Assembly: GCA_029262035.1 (NCBI GenBank) | Contig: JAJDAE010000104.1 | Location: 1-33,321 of the forward strand | Source: Candidatus Zhuqueibacterota bacterium | Lineage (GTDB): Bacteria > Zhuqueibacterota > Zhuqueibacteria > Oceanimicrobiales > Oceanimicrobiaceae | DNA length: 33,321 bases | Reading direction: 5' to 3' | In this document: one piece after another, positions 23,431 to 32,958 of the stretch | Position numbering within the stretch: the stretch's first letter is position 1 | Layout: each line of letters starts with the position of its first letter | Program-made: the position numbers and the translations under genes | Notes under the pieces: model-generated | The model's input: the letters and a program-made list of their open reading frames with translations, nothing else | What the model was told of the DNA's origin: nothing | Database searches by the model: none

Positions 23431-24948
23431 ATGAAAGTAGTACTAAACTTTAAAATATTTGTTGTTCTTTTATGTAGCTGCCTTACCTCAGCAGCTTTTT
23501 CTCAAAACGATTCTTTTGATAATTTAGACAATTTTGTTGGACAGGCGATGCAAGACTGGGGAACTCCCGGCGTTGCCATTGGCATTGTCCGGAATGATTC
23601 GGTTTTGTTGGCCAAAGGCTTCGGTGTTAAGAAGCTGGGCAGTAATAACAAGGTGGATGCCCACACATTGTTTGCGGTCGCCTCAAACAGTAAAGCGTTT
23701 ACGGCAGCCTTAATCGGTACCATGGTAGATAATGGCAAGTTGAGATGGGATGATCGCGTTGTTGACCACTTATCTGATTTTCAGATGTTCGATCCTTACG
23801 TGACGCGTGAGCTTAACCTCAAAGATTTGATGACGCATCGCTCCGGTCTGCCATTATATGGCGGCGATCGGCTTTGGATTGGCGGCGGCAAAAGCCGGGA
23901 GCATATCGTCCACCAAGTGCGCTACCTGCAGCCTAATGCGCCGTTCCGTACAAAATTCCAGTACAATAATTTGATGTGGCTGGTGGCCGGTCAGGTTTAT
24001 GCGGCAGTTGCCGGGCATTCCTGGGATGATGGCATCAAAAGCCGTATTTTTCAACCCCTGGGTATGGGTGAGAGTTTAACCAGTATTACAGAGTTGGCTG
24101 GAAAGAATTACGCCACACCGCATGAAGCCATGAATGGCAAAGTCCGCCCAATCGATTACGATAATGTGGATTCAGTCGGCCCCGCTGCCGGTATTAATTC
24201 AAACGTCCTGGATATGATCAAATGGATGCGACTTAATTTGGGCAACGGTACTTTTGAAGGCAAACAAATTTTGAGCCGTCTGGTTTCTGCAGAAATTCAC
24301 ACTGCGCAGATTCCGACCAGAATTACAAATTTTAACAAAGAAAAGCTGAATATGCGCTTTGCCAGCTACGGTTTGGGTTATGGCATTCAGGAGTTTAAGG
24401 GCTATAAAATGGTACGGCATAGTGGAGGACTTTCAGGCATGATTTCACTGCAAGTTCTCATCCCTGAAAAAAATATTGGAGTAGTTGTTTTGACCAACCG
24501 TGCCCCGAACACGCTGCCGTGGGTTATCGCCTACACCATTCTGGAGCAAATGCTGGGCTTTTCGCAAACAGACTGGAATGCAGAGTTTCTGGCGTTGAGA
24601 GAAAAAGGTGGAATGGCCAAAGAAGCCAAAGCGCAAAAATTATTGTCCGAAAGAAGCCGGGGTACAAAACCGTCTTTAAGTCTGTCGGCATATACCGGAG
24701 ACTATTTTGAAGATTTTTCAGGTCCGGCCAAAATGAAAATAAAGGACGGCAAGCTGGTCTTTAACTACAAACCACGTTATGTGGCCGACCTGGAACACTG
24801 GCATTTTGATACGTTCAGAGTAATGTGGCGTAATCCAATTTACGACATGCCGGCAGAGTCATTTGCTAATTTTCAATTGAATGAAAATGGCAATGTTTCG
24901 AAAGTGACCATTACTTTTTATGAGCCGGTTACATTTGTGAAGAAATAA
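23431..24948 (+). CDS. Exported serine hydrolase of the class C beta-lactamase/penicillin-binding-protein fold
   Basis: 505 aa from the ATG at 23431. I choose this rather than the in-frame TTG at 23410 because the ATG follows AGAAGGGG and the signal peptide (IFVVLLCSCLTSAAFS|Q) then sits correctly. The catalytic SxxK is Ser85-Asn-Ser-Lys88 in FAVASNSKAFT. The Tyr-x-Asn motif is in FQYNNLMW, and the third motif is HSG in MVRHSGGLSGM. The C-terminal 100 residues match the DUF3471-type beta domain often found in such hydrolases (YTGDYFEDFSGPAKMKI). It probably acts in the periplasm as a peptidase or esterase; beta-lactam resistance should not be assumed. It may share an operon with the VPS10-like gene, but the hairpins argue for at least partial separation. 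Confidence 0.92.
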   Translation: MKVVLNFKIFVVLLCSCLTSAAFSQNDSFDNLDNFVGQAMQDWGTPGVAIGIVRNDSVLLAKGFGVKKLGSNNKVDAHTLFAVASNSKAFTAALIGTMVDNGKLRWDDRVVDHLSDFQMFDPYVTRELNLKDLMTHRSGLPLYGGDRLWIGGGKSREHIVHQVRYLQPNAPFRTKFQYNNLMWLVAGQVYAAVAGHSWDDGIKSRIFQPLGMGESLTSITELAGKNYATPHEAMNGKVRPIDYDNVDSVGPAAGINSNVLDMIKWMRLNLGNGTFEGKQILSRLVSAEIHTAQIPTRITNFNKEKLNMRFASYGLGYGIQEFKGYKMVRHSGGLSGMISLQVLIPEKNIGVVVLTNRAPNTLPWVIAYTILEQMLGFSQTDWNAEFLALREKGGMAKEAKAQKLLSERSRGTKPSLSLSAYTGDYFEDFSGPAKMKIKDGKLVFNYKPRYVADLEHWHFDTFRVMWRNPIYDMPAESFANFQLNENGNVSKVTITFYEPVTFVKK

Positions 24949-24969
24949 TCTTACGCACCATTAGGAGAC

Positions 24970-25013
24970 AGTAACACGGCTTCTAGCCGTGCCCGTGTGA
25001 ACCGCGGGTTACT
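24970..25013. repeat. REP-like composite palindrome between hydrolase and methyltransferase genes
   Basis: The outer ends AGTAAC (24970-24975) and GTTACT (25008-25013) pair. Inside, CACGGCT-TCT-AGCCGTG (24975-24991) is a perfect hairpin, followed by CCCGTGTGAACCGCGGG. There is no T-run after the stem, so it looks like a dispersed palindromic repeat that may also slow transcription. It is unrelated to the repeats near 5740 and 6230. Confidence 0.55.
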
Positions 25014-25061
25014 ATTTAACCCAACGAGCCTTTCACAATTAATAAATAGACTTTTGTTGCC

Positions 25062-25817
25062 ATGCAGTTTAAAGATCATTTTTCAGGGCACGCTTCGGAT
25101 TACGCCAAATACCGGCCAACTTACCCGGAAGAATTGTACCGATTTCTGGCTAAGATTTCGCCTGATACAAAACAAGTTTGGGATTGCGCCACAGGCAACG
25201 GTCAGGCTGCCCTCGCCCTGACAAAATATTTCAATCGTGTTATCGCAACTGATGCCAGCCAACAGCAAATTCAAAATGCTGTTCCACATGAGGAAATTGA
25301 TTACAGGATTGCCCCGGCGGAGAAGACAAATATTGAAGCTCATTCTTGCGATCTGGTTGTGGTGGCACAGGCGCTGCATTGGTTCGACTTCAACCGCTTT
25401 TTTTCTGAGTGCCAACGAGTCCTCAAACCGGATGGAATTCTCGCCATCTGGGGATATAATTTGCTGAAAACCAATGTTGAAATTGACAGAGTCCTCGACC
25501 TTTTTTATGTTGAAACCATCGGAGATTTTTGGCTTCCTGAACGAAAATGGCTTGAAGCTGAATACAGAGATATTCCATTTCCAGTTCAGGAAATACCTTG
25601 TCCGGTTTTTGAAATGAGTTTGGAGTGGACTTTGTATGATTTATGCGGTTATTTGAACACCTGGTCTGCGGTTAAGAAATTTATAAAAAAATATGAAAAA
25701 AATCCGGTTGTAGAATTAGCAAAACTTTTGGAGCCACATTGGGGAGAGCCAGAACTGCGCAGGTTAATTAAATATCCCCTATTTTTAAAAGTAGGGAAAC
25801 TTACGAATGAGTATTGA
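25062..25817 (+). CDS. Class I SAM-dependent methyltransferase (Methyltransf_11 type)
   Basis: 251 aa. The N-terminus FKDHFSGHASDYAKYRPTYP is typical of the trans-aconitate-methyltransferase-like branch. Motif I is VWDCATGNGQAALAL (residues about 39-53), the acidic residue after beta2 is in VIATDASQQQI, and the post-motif segments VVVAQALHWFDFNRFFSE and RVLKPDGILAIWGYN follow. The substrate is probably a small carboxylic acid or metabolite but cannot be fixed. No clear Shine-Dalgarno site precedes the ATG. The stop overlaps the start of the HD-domain gene by 11 bases, so the two are translated from one message. Confidence 0.9.
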   Translation: MQFKDHFSGHASDYAKYRPTYPEELYRFLAKISPDTKQVWDCATGNGQAALALTKYFNRVIATDASQQQIQNAVPHEEIDYRIAPAEKTNIEAHSCDLVVVAQALHWFDFNRFFSECQRVLKPDGILAIWGYNLLKTNVEIDRVLDLFYVETIGDFWLPERKWLEAEYRDIPFPVQEIPCPVFEMSLEWTLYDLCGYLNTWSAVKKFIKKYEKNPVVELAKLLEPHWGEPELRRLIKYPLFLKVGKLTNEY

Positions 25818-26358
25818 ACCGCTTGAAATCATAAAAAAATTCTATAACCCCAAATCCCAAAGTTACAAAATTCTTGTTGTCCATAGTGAAATGGTAACTC
25901 AAAAAGCGCTGCAAATCGCCCAAAAAGTGAAACATTTAAACCCTGATTTAAAATTCATTGAAGAGGCCGCTATGCTGCACGATATTGGAATTTTTATGAC
26001 AAATGCGCCCACTATTGGTTGCACCGGGCAAGCTCATTATTTAGCACACGGCACGCTCGGCAGAAGTATTCTTGAAAAGGAAGGGCTGTTCAAACATGCC
26101 CTCGTGTGCGAGCGGCACACCGGTGTTGGCCTTAGCAAAAAAGATATCAAAAAACAAAAGTTGCCTATCCCAGCCAGAGATATGCTGCCTGTTTCCCTGG
26201 GTGAGAAAATTATTTGTTTCGCAGATCTGTTCTATGGCAAAAATCCGGAGAAGTTGCGAGAAGAGAACTCTATCGATAAAATAAAAGAAAAGATCATCAA
26301 GTATGGGGTCGACCACGAAAAACGGTTTATAGAATTCCGACAGTTTTTTAATGTTTAA
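25807..26358 (+). CDS. HD-domain phosphohydrolase-like protein
   Basis: 183 aa. His20 or its neighbour in VVHSEMVTQKAL and the HD pair in EAAMLHDIGIFM (residues about 57-68) form the metal-binding HD signature. Further conserved His residues are in HYLAHGTLG and CERHTGVGL, and a late Asp is in CFADLFYGK. This is a small single-domain member of the HDIG-like group, whose members hydrolyse phosphate esters of nucleotides or similar compounds. Its start lies within the last codons of the methyltransferase gene, suggesting coupled translation and a shared pathway. The substrate is unknown. Confidence 0.85.
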   Translation: MSIEPLEIIKKFYNPKSQSYKILVVHSEMVTQKALQIAQKVKHLNPDLKFIEEAAMLHDIGIFMTNAPTIGCTGQAHYLAHGTLGRSILEKEGLFKHALVCERHTGVGLSKKDIKKQKLPIPARDMLPVSLGEKIICFADLFYGKNPEKLREENSIDKIKEKIIKYGVDHEKRFIEFRQFFNV

Positions 26359-26513
26359 TAAATTTTAAGTTTTTACTTTCGTGCAAGGAATATTTTTTTA
26401 TATTAAGTCATCCACATGGTTAAAAAATAATCCAGCTAATTGATTCATCACAGTCTGGGGACGCCCACTTCCAACCATTTAAAACTAAAAGCTTGGGGAA
26501 AGCAAATTTAGTT

Positions 26514-28991
26514 ATGTTGATTAAGACTGTCAGATTTCTTGTTGCCTTGGTAATAGGGTTTGGTTGTTTGAGTTGTAATTTAGCCAAACCAGGTATTTCT
26601 GATAATGAAGACAGAGGTAGTCTCGATCTAACGAGTTGGGACTTTGACGACCTCATTGAGCTGTCTGGAGAGTACGAGTTCTACTGGATGCAACATATCG
26701 ATCCTCGCTCTTTTCATTCCCAAAACCCACCCGAACCCGATAGCTATGTTTCTATCCCAAAAATTTGGAATAATCAAGAGCTGAATGGCCGGAAATTACC
26801 CGGACATGGCTATGCCACCTACCACCTTCACGTTTCAACAGACGAGATTGTAGATTTGTCCTTAAAGATACTCGATATGGGGACTGCTTTCAAAGTGTTT
26901 GTTGATGATAAAGAGCTGCTTGCTGTTGGGGTTCCCGGAGAGAATAAGCAAACAACAGTACCTAAATATGATCCAGCTATAGTAGATTTTACGCCGGATA
27001 GTACTCATTTTGATTTAACTTTTTGGGTGTCAAATTTTCATCACAGAAAGGGAGGCGCCTGGGAAGTTATAAAACTTGGTTCTCAGAATGATGTCCATGA
27101 AGCGATGAAAAAACAGATGTATCGTGATTTATTTTTGCTCATTAGTGTTTTTGTTATGGGATTTTATCACGTCGGTTTATTTTTTCTTCGCACAAAGGAT
27201 CGTCATTCACTTTATTTTGGTCTTTTTTGCTTGCTTTTTGCTATCAGATTCACAACCCAGAGAGAGATTTATGCCATAAAATTCATGCCGAATATGAGTT
27301 GGGAGAATTTAGTCCGGTTGGAATATCTTAGCCTCTATTTGGCCCCTATTACTTTTGCTATGTTTCTTTACACTTTGTATAAACATGATGTTCCCCGTTT
27401 CGTATTGCGCTCGGTGCAATATCTAACCGTGCCTTTTGTAGCAATTATTTTAGCAGCACCGCCCAATATTTTTTCATATACAATTTATCCTTTTCAAGTC
27501 TTTGCGGTTCTTTGCTGCTGCTTTAGTATTTATATATTATTTGTCGCCTCGCTTAAAGAGCGCGAGGGTGCTCGAATTATTTTAGCGGGCTTTTTGGTTT
27601 TGGCAATAACAGTTGTTCATGATATTCTGGAATTTTGGAAGATAATTGAAGGCCCCGAAATTATTTTGTTTGGGCTGCTCGGGTTTATTTTTTTCTTAAC
27701 AATTCTGATTGCCTATCGTTGGTCACGTGCATTTAACACAGTGGAAATACAAAGCCGTGAATTAGAAATAGCAAATATTAAGTATAAAAGAGAACTTTCC
27801 GAGCGTAAAAAAGCAGAGAAGGCATCGCGTGAATTACAGGAAAAGCTTAGCCGCTCCCATAAAATGGAAGCCATTGGCGTGCTTGCCGGCGGCATTGCGC
27901 ATGATTTGAATAATATTCTGACAGGCATCGTTACTTATCCTGATTTGCTGTTGTCGGATATGGATGAAGGCAGCGAGTTTAAAGAGCCCCTTGAGACAAT
28001 TAAATCCGCAGGATTTAGGGCTGCTGCGGTTGTACAGGATCTCTTGACTTTATCACGGCGAAGTATCATGCATTTTGAAGCGCTGAATCTAAATGAAGTC
28101 ATAACTGAATATTTAAGCTCTCCTGAATACAAGAATTTGGAGCTTGATTACCCCGATGTTGAAATCGATATGAATTTGACAGTGAGTTTACAAAATATAA
28201 GCGGTTCAATTATACATTTGCGCAAAGCTATCATGAACCTGGTTTCCAATGCAGCAGAAGCCCAGCCATCGGGCGGAGAAATTGCACTTTCCACTTTTAA
28301 TTGTTCATTATCGAAGCTCTTAAAAGGGTACGAGGATATTGATGCCGGTGAGTATGTTGTTTTCCAAATTGAAGACCATGGGCAGGGCATTAATAAGAAC
28401 GATCTTAAAAAAATATTTGAACCGTTTTATTCTACAAAACTAACAGGTAGAAGCGGCGCCGGTTTGGGAATGGCCGTTGTTTGGGGAGCCGTGCAAGATC
28501 ATCATGGCTATATTGATATTCACACAAGTGACAAAGGTACTAAACTTGAGCTTTATTTCCCCGCAACCAGTGAAAATATTTTGGAGAAAAAAGCGGATAT
28601 TTCTGTCGATCAATATCGTGGGAAATATGAGTCGGTGTTGGTTGTGGATGACGTGGATGAGCAACGTTACGTGGCTGAACGTATTTTGAAAAAACTGGGG
28701 TACTCAGTTTCGGTTGTTAGTAGCGGAGAGGATGCTGTTGAGCATATAAAAAGCAATTCGATTGACTTGGTGGTAATGGATATGATTCTTGATACCGGAA
28801 TGGACGGCTATCAAACATACCGTGAAATGAAAAATATCAGTCCGGATATTAAGGCTGTAATTGTTAGCGGTTATTCCGAGACAGCGGAAGTAAAAGAGTC
28901 ACAAGATATTGGTGCGGGACAGTATATCAGAAAACCGTACGCTTTGCAGACATTGGGTTTGGCCGTGAGGAAAGAGCTGGACAAGGAGTAA
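26514..28991 (+). CDS. 7TMR-DISM hybrid sensor histidine kinase with C-terminal receiver domain
   Basis: About 825 aa from the ATG at 26514 (a TTG at 26493 would add 7 residues; neither has a clear ribosome site). An N-terminal signal/lipoprotein-like segment (FLVALVIGFGCLSC) precedes a periplasmic jelly-roll domain (about 25-190; LSGEYEFYWMQHI, GYATYHLHV) and seven membrane helices (about 200-415), the 7TMR-DISM arrangement. A short coiled coil leads to HisKA with His463 in GGIAHDLNNILTG, HATPase (NLVSNAAEAQPSGGE, EDHGQGINKND, SGAGLGMAVVWG) and a receiver with Asp756 in VVMDMILDTGMDG. No DNA-binding output domain is present, so phosphate probably passes to a partner or the receiver tunes the kinase. 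The gene stands alone, facing rocD. Confidence 0.92.
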   Translation: MLIKTVRFLVALVIGFGCLSCNLAKPGISDNEDRGSLDLTSWDFDDLIELSGEYEFYWMQHIDPRSFHSQNPPEPDSYVSIPKIWNNQELNGRKLPGHGYATYHLHVSTDEIVDLSLKILDMGTAFKVFVDDKELLAVGVPGENKQTTVPKYDPAIVDFTPDSTHFDLTFWVSNFHHRKGGAWEVIKLGSQNDVHEAMKKQMYRDLFLLISVFVMGFYHVGLFFLRTKDRHSLYFGLFCLLFAIRFTTQREIYAIKFMPNMSWENLVRLEYLSLYLAPITFAMFLYTLYKHDVPRFVLRSVQYLTVPFVAIILAAPPNIFSYTIYPFQVFAVLCCCFSIYILFVASLKEREGARIILAGFLVLAITVVHDILEFWKIIEGPEIILFGLLGFIFFLTILIAYRWSRAFNTVEIQSRELEIANIKYKRELSERKKAEKASRELQEKLSRSHKMEAIGVLAGGIAHDLNNILTGIVTYPDLLLSDMDEGSEFKEPLETIKSAGFRAAAVVQDLLTLSRRSIMHFEALNLNEVITEYLSSPEYKNLELDYPDVEIDMNLTVSLQNISGSIIHLRKAIMNLVSNAAEAQPSGGEIALSTFNCSLSKLLKGYEDIDAGEYVVFQIEDHGQGINKNDLKKIFEPFYSTKLTGRSGAGLGMAVVWGAVQDHHGYIDIHTSDKGTKLELYFPATSENILEKKADISVDQYRGKYESVLVVDDVDEQRYVAERILKKLGYSVSVVSSGEDAVEHIKSNSIDLVVMDMILDTGMDGYQTYREMKNISPDIKAVIVSGYSETAEVKESQDIGAGQYIRKPYALQTLGLAVRKELDKE

Positions 28992-29011
28992 TTTAAAAGA
29001 AAGAAAAACGG

Positions 29012-29056
29012 TAGAGAGAGGAGAGTAATTGGCTGCCCATTTACTCTCTTCCCTCT
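29012..29056. terminator. Probable bidirectional terminator between convergent genes
   Basis: GAGAGTAA (29021-29028) pairs with TTACTCTC (29041-29048), and purine-rich and pyrimidine-rich flanks (TAGAGAGAG, TTCCCTCTTC) could extend the stem imperfectly. It sits between the kinase stop at 28991 and the rocD stop at 29065. T-runs are weak, so it may be a poor intrinsic terminator. Confidence 0.4.
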
Positions 29057-29064
29057 TCTAAGTA

Positions 29065-30282
29065 TTAAGCTGCTACCAACTCGGATTCATGTTCCATCAC
29101 AACCTTTATTCGATCGAATGCCCACTCAATTTCTTCTTCAGTAATAATCAGGGGCGGTGCAAACCGGATTACATTTTCATGCGTTTCCTTACACAGTAAC
29201 CCTTCTTCTTTTAGCGTTTCGCAGAATGGCCGTGCTGAGGTATCCAGTTCAACACCAATAAAAAGTCCTTTGCCGCGGATATTTTTAATTCTCGGACAAT
29301 CAATGGTTTTGAGCAGTGCCATAAATTTTTTGCCTAAATTATAAGATTTTTCAACCAGGTTTTCTTCAATAATTACATCGAGTGCGGCAATGGCAACAGC
29401 ACAAGCAAGCGGATTGCCGCCAAAGGTGCTGCCGTGGTCACCGGGTTTGAAAACTCCCAGTACCTCTTTGTTTGCCAAAACTGCTGATACCGGCATAAAA
29501 CCACCAGAGAGCGCCTTGCCTACAATAATTGCGTCGGGTTGGACATTTTCATATTCATAAGCAAATAATTTCCCCGATCTTCCCAAGCCACTTTGGATTT
29601 CATCAACCATAAACAGGATATTGTTTTCCCGGCAAACTTGTTCTACATTTTTTAAGTAGCCGTCCGGCGGAATCAATATTCCGGCTTCTCCTTGAATTGG
29701 CTCGATCATAATTGCGCAGGTGTTGGCTGAAACTGCATTTTCGAGTGCCTCAATGTCGCCAAATTCTACAACTTTGAAGCCCGGTGTAAAGGGGCCAAAT
29801 CCATCTTTATATTGATCTTCTGTGGAAAAGCCAACAATCGTCGTTGTTCTGCCGTGAAAGTTGTTGCTGAAAACGATTATTTCTGCCTGACCGGCGGGTA
29901 TGCCTTTTGATTGATAGCCCCATTTGCGGGCTGCTTTAACCGCAGTTTCAACGGCCTCGGCGCCAGAGTTCATTGGCAGCACCATGTCCATCCCGGAAAG
30001 CTTTGCCAGTTTTTCGCAGAACAAAGGGAGCTTGTCATTTCGGAATGCGCGGGAAGTCAGAGGTACTCGTCTGACCTGGTCTTCGAATGCCGCCATGATT
30101 TTTGGGTGACAGTGTCCCTGGTTCACAGCGGAGTAAGCGCTCAGACAGTCCATATATTGATTGCCGTCAACGTCGTAAACCCAGACGCCTTCTGCGCGGT
30201 TTATTACAATATCCAACGGGTGATAATTGTGTGCACCATATTTGTCCTCAAGTGCGATATAATCTTGTGTGGTTTTTAACAC
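29065..30282 (-). CDS. rocD: Ornithine aminotransferase
   Basis: Transfers the delta-amino group of ornithine to 2-oxoglutarate, giving glutamate-5-semialdehyde; a PLP enzyme of the class III aminotransferases. The 405-aa length is normal. Typical blocks are the N-terminal [34 protein letters not shown] (phosphate cup), [32 protein letters not shown], the PLP lysine in IVGKALSGG, and [14 protein letters not shown]. The start is GTG at 30282, placed by a near-perfect AAAGGAGGT about 5 bases upstream. Like the hut genes it feeds amino-acid nitrogen to glutamate, but it is 23 kb away and monocistronic-looking. Confidence 0.95.
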   Translation of the reverse strand: MLKTTQDYIALEDKYGAHNYHPLDIVINRAEGVWVYDVDGNQYMDCLSAYSAVNQGHCHPKIMAAFEDQVRRVPLTSRAFRNDKLPLFCEKLAKLSGMDMVLPMNSGAEAVETAVKAARKWGYQSKGIPAGQAEIIVFSNNFHGRTTTIVGFSTEDQYKDGFGPFTPGFKVVEFGDIEALENAVSANTCAIMIEPIQGEAGILIPPDGYLKNVEQVCRENNILFMVDEIQSGLGRSGKLFAYEYENVQPDAIIVGKALSGGFMPVSAVLANKEVLGVFKPGDHGSTFGGNPLACAVAIAALDVIIEENLVEKSYNLGKKFMALLKTIDCPRIKNIRGKGLFIGVELDTSARPFCETLKEEGLLCKETHENVIRFAPPLIITEEEIEWAFDRIKVVMEHESELVAA

Positions 30283-30490
30283 AAATACCTCCTTTAAACT
30301 TCAGATAATTCAATATTGTTGTTTGTCAACATTAAGGTTTTAAATATATCTTGTCAATATCTAAGACAAAAATTTTATCATTACTTTGTTTTCGGGAAGG
30401 CTTTTTAAAAGCTGTAGATGGAAATATGGAGTATCCGGAACAGATTTGGCATGTCTGTGAAAATGAGGAGTAAAACATTTTTGGAAATAC

Positions 30491-31015
30491 CTAAACAGCA
30501 GCTTCTCCTATGTCTTCCGGCGTATTTTTATCCTGGCGATTGGTAAAACTGAAAATCACAATCAGCCCCATACCAACCATAATAACGACATCTGCCCAGT
30601 TAAAAATGCCGGTACGCAAGCTGCCAATGCCCATATTCATAAAGTCGATGACTCTGCCGTCATTCACAACACGGTCGAAAAGATTACTGCACCCGCCGCC
30701 AAGTATTAAAGAAAAAGCGTAAATCGTTTTTCGATCGAGCTCTCGATTTATCAAAATGTAAAAAAACAACGCAATAAGAAGAAACCCGCTTAAAATAGTA
30801 AATAGCCAGGTACGCAAAATTTTGGGCAGCTTTGAACCAAGGCTTAAAAAAGCGCCCCGGTTTTCTGCGTATTGGAATCTGAAAGTTTCCCCCCAATATG
30901 AAATAGAAGGCTGCGCTCTCAGGTTTTCTTTGGCTATTTGTTTGCTGACCTGGTCGCACCCAAGGCAACTAAACAAAATTAGTGCGATAATATAAAATTT
31001 TTGTAGTTTTGGCAT
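30491..31015 (-). CDS. lspA: Lipoprotein signal peptidase (signal peptidase II)
   Basis: Inner-membrane aspartyl protease that removes the signal peptide from diacylglyceryl-modified prolipoproteins. The four membrane helices and the conserved boxes are present: CDQVSKQIAK near the N-terminus, ENRGAFLSLG, LGGGCSNLFDRVVNDGRVIDF with the first catalytic Asp, and FNWADVVIMVG with the second. The ATG at 31015 is preferred to the in-frame TTG at 31021. The product is about 174 aa, slightly long because of the C-terminal tail. It is followed by rocD after 208 bp and preceded by the acyltransferase gene; no strong operon link. The 208-bp gap downstream shows no gene. Confidence 0.95.
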   Translation of the reverse strand: MPKLQKFYIIALILFSCLGCDQVSKQIAKENLRAQPSISYWGETFRFQYAENRGAFLSLGSKLPKILRTWLFTILSGFLLIALFFYILINRELDRKTIYAFSLILGGGCSNLFDRVVNDGRVIDFMNMGIGSLRTGIFNWADVVIMVGMGLIVIFSFTNRQDKNTPEDIGEAAV

Positions 31016-31102
31016 AATCAAATTTGGTTAATTAAAATTTAATATACTTAAGAATGTCATATTAATGCAAACAAAATTTTGCAGGAAATTAGTCCTTCTG
31101 AC

Positions 31103-31939
31103 CTAGTCAGAGGTTTCATATTTTTTTCGGATTGTAATTTCATCCTTTGAAAGCCGCGCTATATGCCGCATAGCTTTTTGGGCAATTGTAAGATAAGTCT
31201 TTTTATTTTCTTCCATGGCTAATTCTTCTGAAAAATCTATTGGCTCACCCATGACCATATGTACGTATGGCCGCCGTGGGTTTTTTCGATAAGAACTACA
31301 GCGCAGCATATGAGCCGGGTTGTCGGGAAACCCTTCTAAAAATACAGGGATTACATTTGGATTAGTCCTGTAAATTATTTCACCGCACCCGGGTTTCGCA
31401 GACAAAAATTCATACGGATCCGGTCCTAGATTCCTGGTGCCTTCCGGGTGGTAACCAACCATGTTTTCCGGATTTCTTAGCAAATTTATAAGGATTTCGG
31501 TTGCTTCTTTATTCCAACGCAGACGCTTTCTATCCCGAACGAACGGCGGGTACATTACTCCGTTTGCAATGAACAAATTAACGAAAAGCCCGCTTAATCT
31601 ATCGTAAAAATAATTTGCTCTTACCGGAAAATAAATATTGTGATGTCTGCCGTAAATTTTGAATAATCTGGCAGCTATGGCAAATTGGTCGAAAAATGTA
31701 CGATGGTTTGGGACGAGAAGTACTGCTCTTTTAGGGTCGATTTTTTTGAAATTTTTGAAGCCATGAGCGACCACCGCACCTTCAATGAACAACTCAACCC
31801 ACGTCTTGCCGATTGTAGCGCCAATGGTGGTTAAAATTTTTCTAAATACCGGAGAAGAGTTGAGACGGTTGAGTACTGTGAAGTTAAACCGTTCGATTTT
31901 GTTTAGATAAGTTAAATCTATTTTGGAAGTCTGGCTCAT
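31103..31939 (-). CDS. PlsC-like 1-acylglycerol-3-phosphate acyltransferase family protein
   Basis: 278 aa. The acyltransferase motif I HX4D is NHRTFFDQFA, motif II is YFPVRANYFYDR, and motif III is GYHPEGTRN; a proline-containing motif IV (NVIPVFLEGFPDN) follows. This is the PlsC/LPLAT superfamily, which transfers fatty acyl chains to lysophospholipid-type acceptors at the membrane. The exact acceptor is not determined; it is a little larger than the minimal PlsC and may not be the housekeeping enzyme. It is divergent from alkA, with a 122-bp AT-rich spacer, and precedes lspA on the same strand with an 81-bp gap. Confidence 0.88.
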   Translation of the reverse strand: MSQTSKIDLTYLNKIERFNFTVLNRLNSSPVFRKILTTIGATIGKTWVELFIEGAVVAHGFKNFKKIDPKRAVLLVPNHRTFFDQFAIAARLFKIYGRHHNIYFPVRANYFYDRLSGLFVNLFIANGVMYPPFVRDRKRLRWNKEATEILINLLRNPENMVGYHPEGTRNLGPDPYEFLSAKPGCGEIIYRTNPNVIPVFLEGFPDNPAHMLRCSSYRKNPRRPYVHMVMGEPIDFSEELAMEENKKTYLTIAQKAMRHIARLSKDEITIRKKYETSD

Positions 31940-31980
31940 GCACTTTTGATGTTAAAAAAATTTCTAAAATATAATATATA

Positions 31981-32008
31981 TTGATAAATATGCAATTAAA
32001 TTTATGAC
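31981..32008 (+). promoter_or_regulatory. Candidate promoter for the alkA-ogt pair
   Basis: TTGATA (31981-31986) and TATGAC (32003-32008) are spaced by 16 bases, about 54 bases before the alkA ATG. The region is AT-rich, so chance matches are likely, and no Ada-box-like element was recognised. Confidence 0.25.
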
Positions 32009-32061
32009 AATGGAGCAAGATTCGGATTGAAGTTTAACGCTAAATAAATTAAATTTCTATC

Positions 32062-32958
32062 ATGAAAAATATTTCGGCTGTAAAAGTTCAAACACCGGAA
32101 CCTTTCAATTTCAAAGAATGTCTGGTTTACTTGAGTCGTTCTCCACTGGAGAGATTGCATAGCGTTGAGAATGGTTGCGTCACAAAACTGCTGTATTTTG
32201 ATGATGAGAAAATTCTGATTCAAATTAATGCACTGCAAGGTGACCTTGAAGTTAAATTCTTAAATTGTAAACCCTCGGACGAAATCAAACTATTTATTCA
32301 AAATTACATTGCCGGGTGGTTCGATTTTAAGGTAGATTTGAATCGGTTTTATAACCTTGCGGAAAAAGTTGATGCAGTCGACCGGCTTGTTTGCAATTTC
32401 CGGGGTCTGCGAATCGTAAAAATACAGTGCCTGCTCCAGGCGCTTTGTTGGGCGATAATGGGGCAGCAGGTTAACATAACTTTTGCTTATACTTTGTTTG
32501 GCAGGTTTATTGAAACCTATGGCGAGTCTGCTTTATTCCAAAATAAAAAGTATTGGCTGTTTCCTAAAGCTGAAACTATTGCCGGAATCAAGCCCGAAGA
32601 TTTACGGCACTTGCAATTTACGCGCATGAAAGCCGAATATATAATTCAAATTGCCACACTAATTTCATCGGATGAATTATCCCGGGACGAATTGATCAAA
32701 ACTGGCGATTTTGAGATGGCGAGAAAGCGGCTGGTAAGCATTCGCGGTGTCGGACCATGGACAGCAAATTATGTTTTAATGCGCTGCCTCGGCGCCCCTG
32801 ATGCTTTTCCACTCGAAGATGTTGGGTTGCATAAGGCCATTAAAGCTTTGCTTAGGTTGAAAGAAAAACCAGATCACAAAACAATTGAGCACATCGCAAA
32901 ATCGGTTCCGGGATGGGGTTCATATTTAGCCTTTTATCTTTACAGGTCATTATTATGA
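32062..32958 (+). CDS. alkA: DNA-3-methyladenine glycosylase II (AlkA-like)
   Basis: 298 aa. It removes alkylated bases (3-methyladenine and others) from DNA in base-excision repair. The helix-hairpin-helix is in LVSIRGVGPWTANYVLMRCL. The catalytic Asp253 follows in FPLEDVGLHKAI, aligning with Asp238 of the E. coli enzyme's FLPDD. The N-terminal part (residues 1-110) resembles the TBP-like AlkA_N domain. The preceding GQQVNITFAYTLFGRFIETYG is typical of the family. Its TGA overlaps the next ATG (ATGA at 32955-32958), so it is translated with the O6-methylguanine methyltransferase gene. Confidence 0.92.
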   Translation: MKNISAVKVQTPEPFNFKECLVYLSRSPLERLHSVENGCVTKLLYFDDEKILIQINALQGDLEVKFLNCKPSDEIKLFIQNYIAGWFDFKVDLNRFYNLAEKVDAVDRLVCNFRGLRIVKIQCLLQALCWAIMGQQVNITFAYTLFGRFIETYGESALFQNKKYWLFPKAETIAGIKPEDLRHLQFTRMKAEYIIQIATLISSDELSRDELIKTGDFEMARKRLVSIRGVGPWTANYVLMRCLGAPDAFPLEDVGLHKAIKALLRLKEKPDHKTIEHIAKSVPGWGSYLAFYLYRSLL

